Positions 1 through 8,408 of a stretch of 64,000 bases of DNA are shown here, one piece after another (the first letter of the stretch is position 1; each line of letters starts with the position of its first letter). The notes below the pieces were generated by a model. That model worked only from the letters and a program-made list of their open reading frames with translations. It made no database searches and had not been told where the DNA came from. The stretch is from positions 1 through 64,000 of the forward strand of contig NZ_JACBJQ010000019.1 in assembly GCF_013404075.1 (NCBI RefSeq), given 5' to 3'. A program made the position numbers and the translations under genes. This stretch comes from Mycolicibacterium vinylchloridicum (GTDB lineage Bacteria; Actinomycetota; Actinomycetes; Mycobacteriales; Mycobacteriaceae).

Positions 1-2
1 AA

Positions 3-53
3 CTGGGCCTGCTCTACTTTCACCGCGCCTGGACCCGATTCCAAGCGACCTAA
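3..53 (+). CDS. C-terminal end of a protein cut by the window edge
   Basis: The first 16 codons read in frame 3 end LYFHRAWTRFQAT before TAA at 51-53. The aromatic and basic tail looks like the cytosolic end of a membrane protein, but too little is present to name it. It is the only reading frame that continues in from the left edge with a mycobacterial-looking end. Confidence 0.35.
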   Translation: MGLLYFHRAWTRFQAT

Positions 54-196
54 CGAACCGCCGGATGCGAGGCCCGCACGTCCGGTGGTGTGAGAGGGGG
101 CCGGTAGCCCCGGCCCCCTACTCGATTGGGTGGCCCAGCGTGCGTGTCGGTCCGGGACACGCCGTGCACGGCGTACCGCACCGCACATTCGCCGGG

Positions 197-508
197 CTAG
201 CGGCAGCCGCCCGCGCTGACCCAGCGGCCGTTGTAACCCACGCAGCCGGTCACCGGCGGCGGTGGCGGAGGCGGCGGCGGATAGTCCTCGGGCAGCGGCG
301 CGTAGTACGACGGTGGTGGGACATAGGGTGCCATCACATCGGACAAGTTGGCGCAGCCGCTGACCGAGATTCGGCGTCCGGCGCTCGCGCACACGTCGGC
401 GTGCGCCTCACCGCTTGGCGCAATGGTGACGATCGTGACCGGTACGCCGGTCAGTGCCAGCACCGTTGCGCCGGCAATCCCCCAGGTTCGCATCGAATGT
501 CGTTTCAT
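197..508 (-). CDS. small secreted proline-rich protein
   Basis: A protein of 103 aa with an N-terminal signal peptide (residues 1 to about 37, ending AHAD), one cysteine just after the cleavage region, a run of nine prolines near residues 77-85 and a C-terminal CVGYNGRWVSAGGCR motif that could form a disulfide. The ATG at 508 follows a strong GAGGAG ribosome site; an in-frame ATG at 493 is the alternative. This is a common mycobacterial exported-protein layout (signal peptide, proline-rich spacer, short Cys-containing end). Its function is unknown. It may be periplasmic or wall associated. It shares orientation with the mpt53-ccdA pair upstream, so readthrough is possible. Confidence 0.7.
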   Translation of the reverse strand: MKRHSMRTWGIAGATVLALTGVPVTIVTIAPSGEAHADVCASAGRRISVSGCANLSDVMAPYVPPPSYYAPLPEDYPPPPPPPPPVTGCVGYNGRWVSAGGCR

Positions 509-573
509 CCGTCTCTCCTCCCCTGCATCGTGCAGCGCAGTATATCGCCGGGGGTGTGTGCGACTGTCGGGCT

Positions 574-1431
574 TCAGGGCCGGTGCCGTCGGGCGCGCCG
601 CACCCGCACCACCGCAGCTGCCGCGATCAGCACCGCCAGTGCGACGGCCCACGGCCAGGCGCTCGTGCGGTACACCCAGCCGGCGAGCGCACCCTGCAGC
701 CGGCCGGCCGCGGCGATCACCGGATCGGCAGGATTGCCGTCCGCGCTGAACAGCCGAATCTCGTAGAGACCGTAGTAACCCACATAGAGACCGACCGCGA
801 TCAGCACGACACCGCTGATCCTGTTGATGTAGGGCATCAGCTGTCGCATCCGCTCCACGAGTGCCGAACTGGTGAAGGCGATCCCGACCGCGAGTACGCC
901 GACCACCAACGCCAGCCCGGCGGCATAGGCCGCGTACACCAGCACGCTGCCCGCCACCGAACCGCTGCGGACCGTGCTGCCGGTGACCGCCAGGAACGGG
1001 CCGATGGTGCAGGACAGGGACGCGATCGCGTAACCCACCCCGTAGCCGAACATCGAACCCAATCGCGTCGTCGGCGCCCACCGCAACGAGGATCCCATCG
1101 CAGCCCCGGCCAGTTCGCGGCCGGTCACCAACCAAATGCCAAGGGAGACAAGGCAGATACCGATGACGATGGTGGCGTAGGGCAGATAACCCTGCACGAC
1201 GGTGGCGACCGGTACCGTGAGCAGGCCGAACAGGCCGAAGACTGCAAGGAAACCCAGTGCCATCGCGGCGGTGGCCGCCAGTGCGCGCCCCACCGCGGCG
1301 CACCGTCTGGGGTCGGCGCCTTCACCGCGAACGACGAGGGTCAGGTAGGCGGGCAGCATGGCGAATCCACACGGGTTGAGCGCGGCGACCATACCCGCGG
1401 CCAGTGCCAGCCCGGTCAGGTTTGCGTCCAC
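574..1431 (-). CDS. ccdA: CcdA/DsbD-type transmembrane thiol-disulfide transporter
   Basis: A membrane protein of 285 aa with about six helices in the CcdA arrangement. The conserved NPCGFAMLPAYL motif in the first helix holds one redox cysteine, and the second lies in the SCTIGPFL motif of a later helix. Family members pass electrons from cytosolic thioredoxin across the membrane to extracytoplasmic thioredoxin-like proteins. It starts with GTG at 1431, four bases after the stop of the MPT53-like gene, so the two are co-transcribed. In known mycobacteria the MPT53 gene is likewise followed by a CcdA-like gene. The C-terminal tail is basic (VRRARRHRP) and should be cytosolic. Confidence 0.88.
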   Translation of the reverse strand: MDANLTGLALAAGMVAALNPCGFAMLPAYLTLVVRGEGADPRRCAAVGRALAATAAMALGFLAVFGLFGLLTVPVATVVQGYLPYATIVIGICLVSLGIWLVTGRELAGAAMGSSLRWAPTTRLGSMFGYGVGYAIASLSCTIGPFLAVTGSTVRSGSVAGSVLVYAAYAAGLALVVGVLAVGIAFTSSALVERMRQLMPYINRISGVVLIAVGLYVGYYGLYEIRLFSADGNPADPVIAAAGRLQGALAGWVYRTSAWPWAVALAVLIAAAAVVRVRRARRHRP

Positions 1432-1435
1432 GGGG

Positions 1436-1963
1436 TTATGACGTCAGCGCTCGCACCCGGTCGCTGAGTTCCTGCTCTGACATCGCCGACGTCGGATTGT
1501 TGACGAACGTCGACGACCCGTCGGGACGGAGGAACACATACGCGGGTTGCCACGGCACGTTGAATCGCGCCCAGATTGATCCGTCCGCATCGTTGAGGTT
1601 GGTGAAGTTCAGGTTGTATCTCGACACGAACGCCTGCATTTGCCCGACGTCGGAACGCGCCGCCACCCCGACGAAGGTGACCTTCGGGTTGGCCGCCGCC
1701 ACCTGGCTGACGTTCGGGGCTTCCTGGTTGCAGAACGGGCACCACGGCGTCCAGAACCACAGCACCGCGGGCTTGCCCTGCAGGCTGCTGCCGTTGAACG
1801 GCGCTCCGGTCAAGGTTGTTCCGCTGAAGGCCAATTGGTCCTCGGCGATGGCGGCCGGGGGTGCCGCGACCGCGACGGTCAGCGCGGCCGTCAGCACGGC
1901 GAGGGCCCGGAGGAGGTGGTGCAACCAGGTTTGCGCCCAGCGCGCGCCGCGGGACTGTGTCAT
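1436..1963 (-). CDS. mpt53: secreted thioredoxin-like oxidoreductase, MPT53/DsbE family
   Basis: A 175 aa exported thioredoxin-fold protein. A signal peptide covers about residues 1-41 (ending PAAIAED), followed by a TlpA-type domain with WTPWCPFC, the CxxC active site, and a cis-proline region near the VPWQPAYVF segment. It probably oxidises or reduces disulfides in exported proteins, recharged by the CcdA protein encoded directly downstream. The ATG at 1963 is chosen because AGGAGG lies 8 bases upstream; the longer reading to 2041 lacks a signal peptide at its N-terminus. The stop is 4 bases from the ccdA start. Confidence 0.88.
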   Translation of the reverse strand: MTQSRGARWAQTWLHHLLRALAVLTAALTVAVAAPPAAIAEDQLAFSGTTLTGAPFNGSSLQGKPAVLWFWTPWCPFCNQEAPNVSQVAAANPKVTFVGVAARSDVGQMQAFVSRYNLNFTNLNDADGSIWARFNVPWQPAYVFLRPDGSSTFVNNPTSAMSEQELSDRVRALTS

Positions 1964-2066
1964 GGCATGGCCTCCTGGCCGTCGGGACGGACTGCTCTTG
2001 GTGTCACGTTTACCCGGGGCCGCCTGGTTCAATCCGCGCATTGACAGTTTACGTTACGCACTGGAA

Positions 2067-2072
2067 CATAAT
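2067..2072 (+). promoter_or_regulatory. candidate -10 for a leaderless tetR transcript
   Basis: CATAAT sits 5 bases before the GTG at 2077 and no Shine-Dalgarno sequence is present. TTGACA at 2041-2046 is a good -35, although the 20-base spacer is long. A direct GTTTAC repeat (near 2008 and 2047) could be a repressor contact. Confidence 0.4.
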
Positions 2073-2076
2073 CCGC

Positions 2077-2706
2077 GTGACAGCCCCGGATCCTGAGGCC
2101 GCACCGGTACCACCCGAACCGGTGCGTGGCCGTCCCCGTGACCCGCGCACCGATGACGCGATCATGACTGCCACCCGCAGCCTGCTCGTCGACGTCGGCT
2201 ACGACCAGGTGTCGATGGATTCGATCGCCCGGGCAGCCGGCGTGAGCCGCCCGACCATCTACCGGCGCTGGCCGTCCAAGGCACACGTGGTTTTCGAGGC
2301 CGCATTCGGCACCGACAGCGGCAGCGCCGGACTACCGCGGTCTGGAGACTTCGAGACCGACCTGCGCGAGTTCATCCGTGGCTCGGTGGCGTTCTGGCGT
2401 GAGCCGGTGGTCGAGGCCGCGACCATGGGAATCCTCGCCGAACGCCACCGCGACTCCGAATTGCACATCCGCACACAGCAGTTGCTCGACGACAGGATCC
2501 GGCGCGAGCTCGCCGACCTGGTCCGCGCCGGTGCCGAACAAGGCGTGGTACGCCCCGATATCGACACCGACACGCTGTTCAACGTGGTGGTCGGCACCAC
2601 CTTCTACGGCGCTCTCGTCGATGGACGCGCGGACACCGACCGCTTGGTCGACAAACTCTGCTCCCTGGTCATGCGGGGCGCGCAGGCACGAGAAAAGGAA
2701 TGCTGA
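2077..2706 (+). CDS. TetR-family transcriptional regulator
   Basis: A 209 aa protein with an N-terminal helix-turn-helix (about residues 30-75; VSMDSIARAAGVSRPTIYRRW) and a C-terminal ligand domain of the TetR_C_11-like type. GTG at 2077 is the likely start: it follows a promoter-like stretch at 5 bases and without a ribosome site, suggesting a leaderless message. The stop overlaps the next ATG by one base (TGATG), so it is the first gene of a three-gene operon with a DUF1214 protein and a sulfotransferase. It probably controls this operon. The ligand is unknown. Confidence 0.85.
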   Translation: MTAPDPEAAPVPPEPVRGRPRDPRTDDAIMTATRSLLVDVGYDQVSMDSIARAAGVSRPTIYRRWPSKAHVVFEAAFGTDSGSAGLPRSGDFETDLREFIRGSVAFWREPVVEAATMGILAERHRDSELHIRTQQLLDDRIRRELADLVRAGAEQGVVRPDIDTDTLFNVVVGTTFYGALVDGRADTDRLVDKLCSLVMRGAQAREKEC

Positions 2707-3776
2707 TGTCCCACGACGAATTGTCGCTGGCCTTTCACGAACTGCTCGAGGAGCTCGGCACGCTCGAACGCAAGTTCCTGACGGCCGATCCCCCGCTCGA
2801 GGAAGCCGACATCCTCGACGGCTATCGGCTGACGTTCAGCCTGCTGCGCGTCGCGGTCGACGCCTATGTCTGGGGAGACAAGGACAATCCGCGGTTCGTC
2901 GACGTCATCGGCCCCTATCAGCGGTGGGGTGGGGACAACTCCGACGCGTTCTATCAACTGGCGCCGATCGATCCCAACCGCACCTACCGGGTGACCGGCA
3001 ATCGGGGTGACTCGGTCTACCTGTCGATCACCGTCTACGGCGGACCCGACGACGGCCACTACAGCAATCGCATCGTGGGAACGATGAACGACCGCTCGCT
3101 GCAGTTCGACGCCGACGGCAACTTCGACTTCACCATCAGCCCCCACCCGCAGCCCGGTGCGTGGCTCAAGCTGGAGGACGACGCCGTCGTCGCGCTGACC
3201 CGCGACTACCTGGAGAACCCCGACACCGACCGGCGCGTGCAGTGGACGATCGAGGCCATCGACCCGCCGGCCCGCAAGCAGGACTCCCGGGCCGACCTCA
3301 CGCGCCGCCTTCGGTCCGCCCGGACGTGGCTGGGCGAGCAGTGCTCCTTCATCCCCACCCGGGTCGAGCCGCCCAACGAGATCGCCGAACCCTATCCGGT
3401 GCCCCAGCAGACCTACGGCTGGGCGGCGGGGGACGCCGCCTACGCGATGGGCGCCTACGAACTGCAGCCCGGTCAGGCGTTGATCATCGACGGCAGATCG
3501 CCGGACTGCGTGTTCTGGAATCTGTGCCTGTGGAATCCCTTCCTGCACACCTACGACTACACCTATGAGCGGGTGACGATCAACGGCGCGCACGTCACCT
3601 ACGAGCCCGACGGGTCGTGGCGAATCGTGGTGTCCGACACCGATCCCGGCCACCCCAACTGGGTGTCGACGGCGGGGCGTACCAAGGGTCTGATCTGGCT
3701 GCGCTGGTTCCTGCCCGAGGAGACGCCGAAGCGACCGGTCTGCCGGGTCGTGGACGTGGCCGAGGTCTCCGCATGA
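2706..3776 (+). CDS. DUF1214 domain-containing protein
   Basis: A soluble 356 aa protein. The C-terminal part (about 210-356) fits the DUF1214 pattern (DPGHPNWVSTAG, then GLIWLRW). The central part resembles the beta-sandwich found in DUF1254/DUF1214 proteins. No enzymatic motif can be assigned. ATG at 2706 is preferred over 2700 because AAAAGGA lies 7 bases before it. It is translationally coupled at both ends: TGATG with the regulator and ATGA with the sulfotransferase. In actinobacteria this family often accompanies sulfotransferases and steroid- or lipid-related genes, but the role is not established. Confidence 0.75.
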   Translation: MSHDELSLAFHELLEELGTLERKFLTADPPLEEADILDGYRLTFSLLRVAVDAYVWGDKDNPRFVDVIGPYQRWGGDNSDAFYQLAPIDPNRTYRVTGNRGDSVYLSITVYGGPDDGHYSNRIVGTMNDRSLQFDADGNFDFTISPHPQPGAWLKLEDDAVVALTRDYLENPDTDRRVQWTIEAIDPPARKQDSRADLTRRLRSARTWLGEQCSFIPTRVEPPNEIAEPYPVPQQTYGWAAGDAAYAMGAYELQPGQALIIDGRSPDCVFWNLCLWNPFLHTYDYTYERVTINGAHVTYEPDGSWRIVVSDTDPGHPNWVSTAGRTKGLIWLRWFLPEETPKRPVCRVVDVAEVSA

Positions 3777-5020
3777 CCGCCGGCGTCCAGCGCCCCAAGC
3801 CGATCAAGTTCACCGATCTGGCCGACCCGGTCTTTCCCGAGGCCGCCCGGCCGATGCGGGAAGCGCTCGCCGGCTACGGGTCGATCCTGGAATTGACGCC
3901 AGAAGCGTTGCTGACGACGGCACGTGAGCGCACTGGGCTCGATGGCTGGGGTGACGACGCTTTTCGGGAGCGCCTCGACGTGCTGGCCGGATCGTTGCGG
4001 GAGGAGGCTGGGCTGTCCGATGTCGGCGTCGCCGTGGTGTTCGAGCAGTTGGTCGGCAACCTGGTCAACCGGCTCCGCTTCGAGGCGCTGGTCGCAGAGC
4101 ATCCCGAGATCGAGGACGTCGAAATCGAACGGCCGATCATCATCTGCGGGCTACCCCGCACCGGGACCACCCACCTGCACAACCTGATCGCCGCCGATCC
4201 CAACCTGCGCTACCTGCCCTATTGGGAGAGCCTGGAGCCCTTCCCCGGCCCTGACGACACCGAGCAGGCCCGCCGCGAGCGATGTTCGACCGGGCTGGAT
4301 CTGGTGGATACGTCGATGCCCGAGTTCAAGCGAATGCACGACATGACCGTCGACCATGCCCACGAGGAAATCCAGCTGCTGGCCAACGACATCTCCGGCA
4401 TGCTGTTCGAAACCACCTACCACATACCAACGTTCGCCGCGCACTACAAATCCCACGACCAAGGGCCGTCGTACGCTCATCTCAAGCGGCAGCTGCAGGC
4501 CATGCAGTGGCTGCGCGGCGGAACGCGTTGGGTGCTGAAATCCCCACAGCACCTGGAGCAGTTCCCCACCTTGTACGAAACCTTCCCGGACGCAACATTC
4601 GTTGTGACGCACCGTGATCCGGTCGAAGTGACTCGCTCGATGCTCACCATGATCGTCTATGCATCCCGAATGGCCTGCGCGCAACCGGATCCCGTCAAGA
4701 TCGCGCGGAATTGGCTCGACCGCGCCGACGACCTGTTCAGCGGCTGCCTGCGCGATCGGGACGTGCTCCCGGCCGGCCAGTCGATCGACGTGCGCTTCAC
4801 CGACTTCATGGCCGACGAGCAGGGCACGCTCTCGGCGATCTACCGACTCGCCGATCAGCCCTACGACGACGACGTGCGCACAGCGATGGCGGACTTCATC
4901 GCCGCGCATCCGCGGGGACGCTACGGCGAAGTGGCCTACGACCTCGCCGACGTCGGGCTCGATTCCGCGGAGGTGGCCGAGCGACTGGGTGCCTACCGGG
5001 AGCGCTTCGTCGCCAGGTAG
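3773..5020 (+). CDS. PAPS-dependent sulfotransferase family protein
   Basis: A 415 aa cytosolic protein. The 5-prime phosphosulfate-binding loop is clear (PIIICGLPRTGTTHL, glycine at about 126), and the 3-prime phosphate site matches WVLKSPQHLEQFP plus THRDPVEVTRSM further on. These features place it in the sulfotransferase_3 group common in mycobacteria, which transfer sulfate from PAPS to hydroxyl groups of lipids, sterols or xenobiotics. It starts by an ATGA overlap with the DUF1214 gene. The last 28 bases overlap the convergent glycosylase gene. The acceptor substrate is unknown. Confidence 0.85.
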   Translation: MTAGVQRPKPIKFTDLADPVFPEAARPMREALAGYGSILELTPEALLTTARERTGLDGWGDDAFRERLDVLAGSLREEAGLSDVGVAVVFEQLVGNLVNRLRFEALVAEHPEIEDVEIERPIIICGLPRTGTTHLHNLIAADPNLRYLPYWESLEPFPGPDDTEQARRERCSTGLDLVDTSMPEFKRMHDMTVDHAHEEIQLLANDISGMLFETTYHIPTFAAHYKSHDQGPSYAHLKRQLQAMQWLRGGTRWVLKSPQHLEQFPTLYETFPDATFVVTHRDPVEVTRSMLTMIVYASRMACAQPDPVKIARNWLDRADDLFSGCLRDRDVLPAGQSIDVRFTDFMADEQGTLSAIYRLADQPYDDDVRTAMADFIAAHPRGRYGEVAYDLADVGLDSAEVAERLGAYRERFVAR

Positions 5021-5514
5021 GTGTGCAATTCGGCATACGCCGAGACCAGTGCCTCGGTGGTGAACCGGCGGTTGCGGCCACTGGGGTTGGGTAGCACCCA
5101 TGTCTGCGAGCCGGCCACCGTGGCCGATTGCAGCCCCCAGTTCACTGCCCCGGTACCGAGCACCACCGAGATCGCCGGCTTCCCCAGGAACGCCAGCATG
5201 CGTGGGGCGACCGCATGGATTTTCGCTTCGAATGACGACAGTGCCTGCCGAATCTCGCGTGCGGACACTTCGCGTGCCTCCGCCGTCGGGCGCGTCACGA
5301 CGGCGGTTATCCCGCAACCGAATTGCAAAAGACTGCGTTCCTCGCTGGGCGCCAGCCGATGGTCGGTGAACCCCGCGAGGTGGATCACCGACCAGAACCG
5401 ATTGGTGGGGCTGGAGAAGTTGTATCCGTCGGCCTGCGCGGTCAGCGCCGGATTGATACCGCAGAAAACGACATCCAAACCGCTGGCCAGGATGTCTGGC
5501 TGATATTTCGCCAT
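4993..5514 (-). CDS. mug: G/U mismatch-specific uracil-DNA glycosylase (Mug-like)
   Basis: A 173 aa protein of the uracil-DNA glycosylase superfamily. Visible motifs are VVFCGINPAL (motif 1), NRFW shortly after, and VLPNPSGRNRRF (motif 2), which match the Mug/TDG branch rather than family 1 UDG. The expected activity is removal of uracil or other damaged pyrimidines from G:U or G:T mispairs in base excision repair. ATG at 5514 gives the usual family length; the longer reading to 5694 is a shadow of the aldo/keto reductase start. No ribosome site is visible. It overlaps the sulfotransferase end tail to tail. Confidence 0.8.
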   Translation of the reverse strand: MAKYQPDILASGLDVVFCGINPALTAQADGYNFSSPTNRFWSVIHLAGFTDHRLAPSEERSLLQFGCGITAVVTRPTAEAREVSAREIRQALSSFEAKIHAVAPRMLAFLGKPAISVVLGTGAVNWGLQSATVAGSQTWVLPNPSGRNRRFTTEALVSAYAELHTYLATKRSR

Positions 5515-5605
5515 CAAGAAAGAAGTGAAGCACGGGCGAGGTGGACAGGCCCGGGCACCGGTGCCACGCTCGACGTGGACCGAAGCGACGACGAACGGAG
5601 CCACC

Positions 5606-6466
5606 ATGACTACCGCTGCAGCAGCCGGCACCATCACCATCGGCGACCTGACCGTGAACCGGCTCGGCTTCGGATCGATGCGGCTCACCGGCAAGGGCGT
5701 CTGGGGTCCGCCAGATGATCACGACGAATCCATTCGGGTCCTGCGTCGCGCTGTCGAACTGGGCGTCAACTTCATCGACACCGCCGACTCCTACGGCCCT
5801 TACGTCGCCGAGGAGTTGATCCGCGAGGCCCTGCACCCGTACGGGGACGACGTCGTGATCGCCACCAAGGCGGGGCTCCTTCGCACGGGGCCGGATGTCT
5901 GGATACCGCTTGGCAACCCCAGCTACCTTCGCCAAGAAGTCGAACTCAGCCTGCGTCGCCTCGGCGTCGATCGCATCGACTTGCATCAGCTGCATCGCAT
6001 CGATCCAAACTTCCCGCTCGAGGACCAGGTCGGTGAACTCGCGAAGTTACAGCAGGAGGGCAAGATTCGGCATATCGGACTCTCCGAGGTTGACGTCGAC
6101 CAACTCAAGGCCGCTCAGAAGATCGCGCCCATCGTCTCGGTCCAAAATCTCTACAACTTGACGACCCGCACGGCCGAAGCGCTGCTCGACGAGGCCGAAG
6201 CCCAAGGTATCGCGTTCATTCCGTGGTTCCCGCTGGCTGCCGGACCACTCGCCGAAACCGATGGTCCCCTTGGCTCGTTGGCCGCCGACCACGGCGCCAG
6301 TCCGTCACAACTCGCGCTGGCCTGGCTGCTGAAGCGCTCGCCGGTGATGGTGCCGATCCCCGGCACTTCACGTGTCGACCACCTCGAACCGAACGTCGCG
6401 GCCGCGGGGATCGAACTGACCGAGGAGGAGTTCGCGGCCATCGACGCGGCAACCGCAAGCACCTAG
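5606..6466 (+). CDS. aldo/keto reductase
   Basis: A 286 aa (alpha/beta)8 NADPH-dependent oxidoreductase. The catalytic tetrad is visible: Asp and Tyr in FIDTADSYG, Lys in VIATKAG and His in LHQLHRID. The C-terminal half carries the cofactor-binding loop PIPGTSRVDHLEPN. The ATG at 5606 follows ACGGAG at a suitable distance. It stands alone, divergent from the mug gene. Members reduce small aldehydes and ketones; the substrate cannot be told from sequence. Confidence 0.88.
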   Translation: MTTAAAAGTITIGDLTVNRLGFGSMRLTGKGVWGPPDDHDESIRVLRRAVELGVNFIDTADSYGPYVAEELIREALHPYGDDVVIATKAGLLRTGPDVWIPLGNPSYLRQEVELSLRRLGVDRIDLHQLHRIDPNFPLEDQVGELAKLQQEGKIRHIGLSEVDVDQLKAAQKIAPIVSVQNLYNLTTRTAEALLDEAEAQGIAFIPWFPLAAGPLAETDGPLGSLAADHGASPSQLALAWLLKRSPVMVPIPGTSRVDHLEPNVAAAGIELTEEEFAAIDAATAST

Positions 6467-6589
6467 CGTCGCGGAATGTTCTGCCACCCCGGCACTGCGC
6501 AGGTCGCGGGGCGGGGTCGGTTTTTGTCGGTGGTTCGCACCAGTTCGATTCAGCGACCCGCCAACCGAGGACACCGGCGACCCAGCTGC

Positions 6590-7165
6590 CTAGAGCCTGG
6601 ATCGAGACAACCGGGCCAGCCGGGTGCGATCGACCAGCACGCAGCCGTGCACGTCGGCGAGCTGTTCGGCGGCTCGGGTGTAGCGATGGTTGGACACCAC
6701 CATCGTCGCTTCGCACTCATGGACGGCCGCTCCGGCCACCACCTGCTGGACCGCGGCGCCGTTGACCACGCGGTTCTGCCGCTTGCACTGCACCGCGGTC
6801 CGTACGCCGTCCCTGGTGGCGATCAGATCAACACCGAAATCACCAGTGGCCCTGGTTATTTCGACATCGAATCCGAGACCCCGCAGAACCGCCGCGACAT
6901 AGCGCTCGAACTCCACCCCCGTCATGGCATCGACCGCCACCAGCCCGGTGGCGCGGTACAGCGCGTCCTGCCTGGCGGCGCGGCGATGGTCGAGCCAGGC
7001 CAGCAGCGCGCGCCAAGCGCACACCAGGACCGCTGTCGCGCTGAGTACAGCCAGCGCCCAGACCGCCTTGTTGAGCAGGCCGATGAACGTCAACAGCACT
7101 GTCGTGAGAATCCACAAACCCAGCCACTGCGCTGCCGTCCTGGCTGCGGCCGCCTCCTCGCGCAC
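6590..7165 (-). CDS. membrane-anchored Mrr-type restriction endonuclease domain protein
   Basis: A 191 aa protein. Two membrane helices lie at about residues 14-60 and a C-terminal Mrr-like PD-(D/E)XK nuclease domain begins near residue 85 (MTGVEFERYVAAVLRGLGF). Catalytic residues visible are Asp in GDFGVDLI and the QCK of VQCKRQ. Such domains cut DNA, often methylated DNA, and the helices would hold the nuclease at the inner membrane. GTG at 7165 is chosen because TACGGT at 7172-7177 stands exactly 6 bases upstream with no ribosome site. It is divergent from the LLM oxidoreductase. The target is unknown; housekeeping DNA processing is as likely as defence. Confidence 0.75.
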   Translation of the reverse strand: MREEAAAARTAAQWLGLWILTTVLLTFIGLLNKAVWALAVLSATAVLVCAWRALLAWLDHRRAARQDALYRATGLVAVDAMTGVEFERYVAAVLRGLGFDVEITRATGDFGVDLIATRDGVRTAVQCKRQNRVVNGAAVQQVVAGAAVHECEATMVVSNHRYTRAAEQLADVHGCVLVDRTRLARLSRSRL

Positions 7166-7171
7166 GGCGCC

Positions 7172-7177
7172 ACCGTA
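7172..7177 (-). promoter_or_regulatory. -10 hexamer of the Mrr-like gene
   Basis: TACGGT (minus strand) fits TANNNT and stands 6 bases before the GTG at 7165, consistent with a leaderless mRNA. Confidence 0.5.
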
Positions 7178-7264
7178 GCGACGGGTACCGACAGCCGGCG
7201 CTGCGACGTGCGACAGCAGCCAAATCGTGACCGGCCTGAGTCGGGTTTGCCGTAACTGCGGCAA

Positions 7265-7270
7265 TACAGT
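7265..7270 (+). promoter_or_regulatory. -10 hexamer of the LLM oxidoreductase gene
   Basis: TACAGT fits TANNNT and ends 6 bases before the ATG at 7277. No Shine-Dalgarno sequence is present, so the message is probably leaderless. Confidence 0.55.
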
Positions 7271-7276
7271 GCTGGG

Positions 7277-8239
7277 ATGCTCGCGATTCTGCGCTTCAAT
7301 TTCGCCTCACCAGGGGGCGAACCCGGCGTGCAGGGTGAATTACTCTCCGCCGCACTGGAGTTGGCGCAGTTTGGCGACCGGCACGGGATCGCGGCCATCA
7401 GTGTCGACGAGCACCACGCCACCGGGCACGGCTGGAGCTGCAACCCGGTCATGATCGCGGGCATGTTCCTGGCCCGCACGGCCAACATCTTTGCGAGCAT
7501 CGACTGTGCGCTGGGACCACTGTGGCATCCGGTCCGGATGGCTGAGGACATCGCCCTGATCGACGGGATGAGCCGCGGCCGGCTCCACACCACGGTCGGG
7601 CTGGGTTACCGGGAAGTCGAGTACGAAGCTCTCGGGGTGGACTTCAGCCGCCGCGGCGAACTCATGGACCAGCTACTGGAAACCATGCTGGCATCGTGGG
7701 CGCAGGGCTCGAACGTGGTGTCGGGAACCTGGACCAAACCTCATCCCCCGCTCTATGTCGGCGGCGGCGTGCGGGCCACCGCCCGCCGTGCCGTGCGGTT
7801 CGGGTTGCCGCTGAGCCTGCCCGACCACCGTCCCGACCTCGCGGAGTACTACGCCGAGCTGTGCCGGGACGCCGGGCAACGGCCGTTCGTGCTCATGCCG
7901 CCCGCGGTCAACCGCGGGATGATCTTCCTGCATGAAGACCCCGAGCGGGCCTGGGCCGAGCTCGGCGAGCACATTTTGTGGGAGGCCGTCACCTACGGAG
8001 CGTGGTCAGACGACCCGTCGCGGTCTCTTATGCATCTGCCGGGTGTGCAGACTCTGGCCGAAGTACGGGCCTCCGGACGGTACCGATTCCTCACCCCCGA
8101 CCAGCTGATCGACGAGGTGCGGGCCTCGGCAAACTACGGCCCGATCGTCATGCATCCCCTGGTTGGAGGCATGCCGGTGGACGAGGCCTGGAAGTCGGTA
8201 ACTCTACTTACGGACGAAGTCCTGCCCGCCCTGCGTTAG
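7277..8239 (+). CDS. LLM-class flavin-dependent oxidoreductase
   Basis: A 320 aa bacterial-luciferase-like monooxygenase. The N-terminal EHHATGHGW motif and the barrel segment LIDGMSRGRLHTTVGLGY are typical of the FMN- or F420-using family. The C-terminal region closes the TIM barrel. Mycobacteria have many F420-dependent members, but no substrate can be assigned. It has its own leaderless promoter and is followed by a small stem-loop (8259-8279). Confidence 0.85.
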   Translation: MLAILRFNFASPGGEPGVQGELLSAALELAQFGDRHGIAAISVDEHHATGHGWSCNPVMIAGMFLARTANIFASIDCALGPLWHPVRMAEDIALIDGMSRGRLHTTVGLGYREVEYEALGVDFSRRGELMDQLLETMLASWAQGSNVVSGTWTKPHPPLYVGGGVRATARRAVRFGLPLSLPDHRPDLAEYYAELCRDAGQRPFVLMPPAVNRGMIFLHEDPERAWAELGEHILWEAVTYGAWSDDPSRSLMHLPGVQTLAEVRASGRYRFLTPDQLIDEVRASANYGPIVMHPLVGGMPVDEAWKSVTLLTDEVLPALR

Positions 8240-8258
8240 CCATCCGGCGGTCGACGTT

Positions 8259-8279
8259 GCCCGATTTCACGAGTCGGGC
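8259..8279 (+). terminator. weak stem-loop after the LLM oxidoreductase gene
   Basis: GCCCGA, a 9-base loop and TCGGGC form a 6-bp GC-rich hairpin 20 bases after the stop. There is no U tract, as is common for mycobacterial hairpins. Confidence 0.35.
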
Positions 8280-8408
8280 CGAAAGTTGGTTCTTAACAGA
8301 GTTTTAGCCACAGCTCCCGGTCACCTTAAATTTGCGGCATAACGTTCAGGTCAAGTTGAGGTGGCCGACAGGTCGCCACACACGCAACAGGACCGAATGG
8401 AGCAGCCC

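Noticed and set aside
262..290. A run of CCG-type triplets that looks like a microsatellite.
   Set aside because: It encodes the nine-proline run of the secreted protein, so it is coding composition and not an independent repeat.
197..1303. A long minus-strand frame of 368 codons covering the proline-rich gene and part of ccdA.
   Set aside because: Only its last 103 codons have a signal peptide and ribosome site; the rest is a shadow of ccdA with Arg/Gly-rich non-protein composition.
4151..5995. A 614-codon minus-strand frame.
   Set aside because: It is the complement of the sulfotransferase and aldo/keto reductase genes; it has no domain and conflicts with two clear genes and the mug gene.
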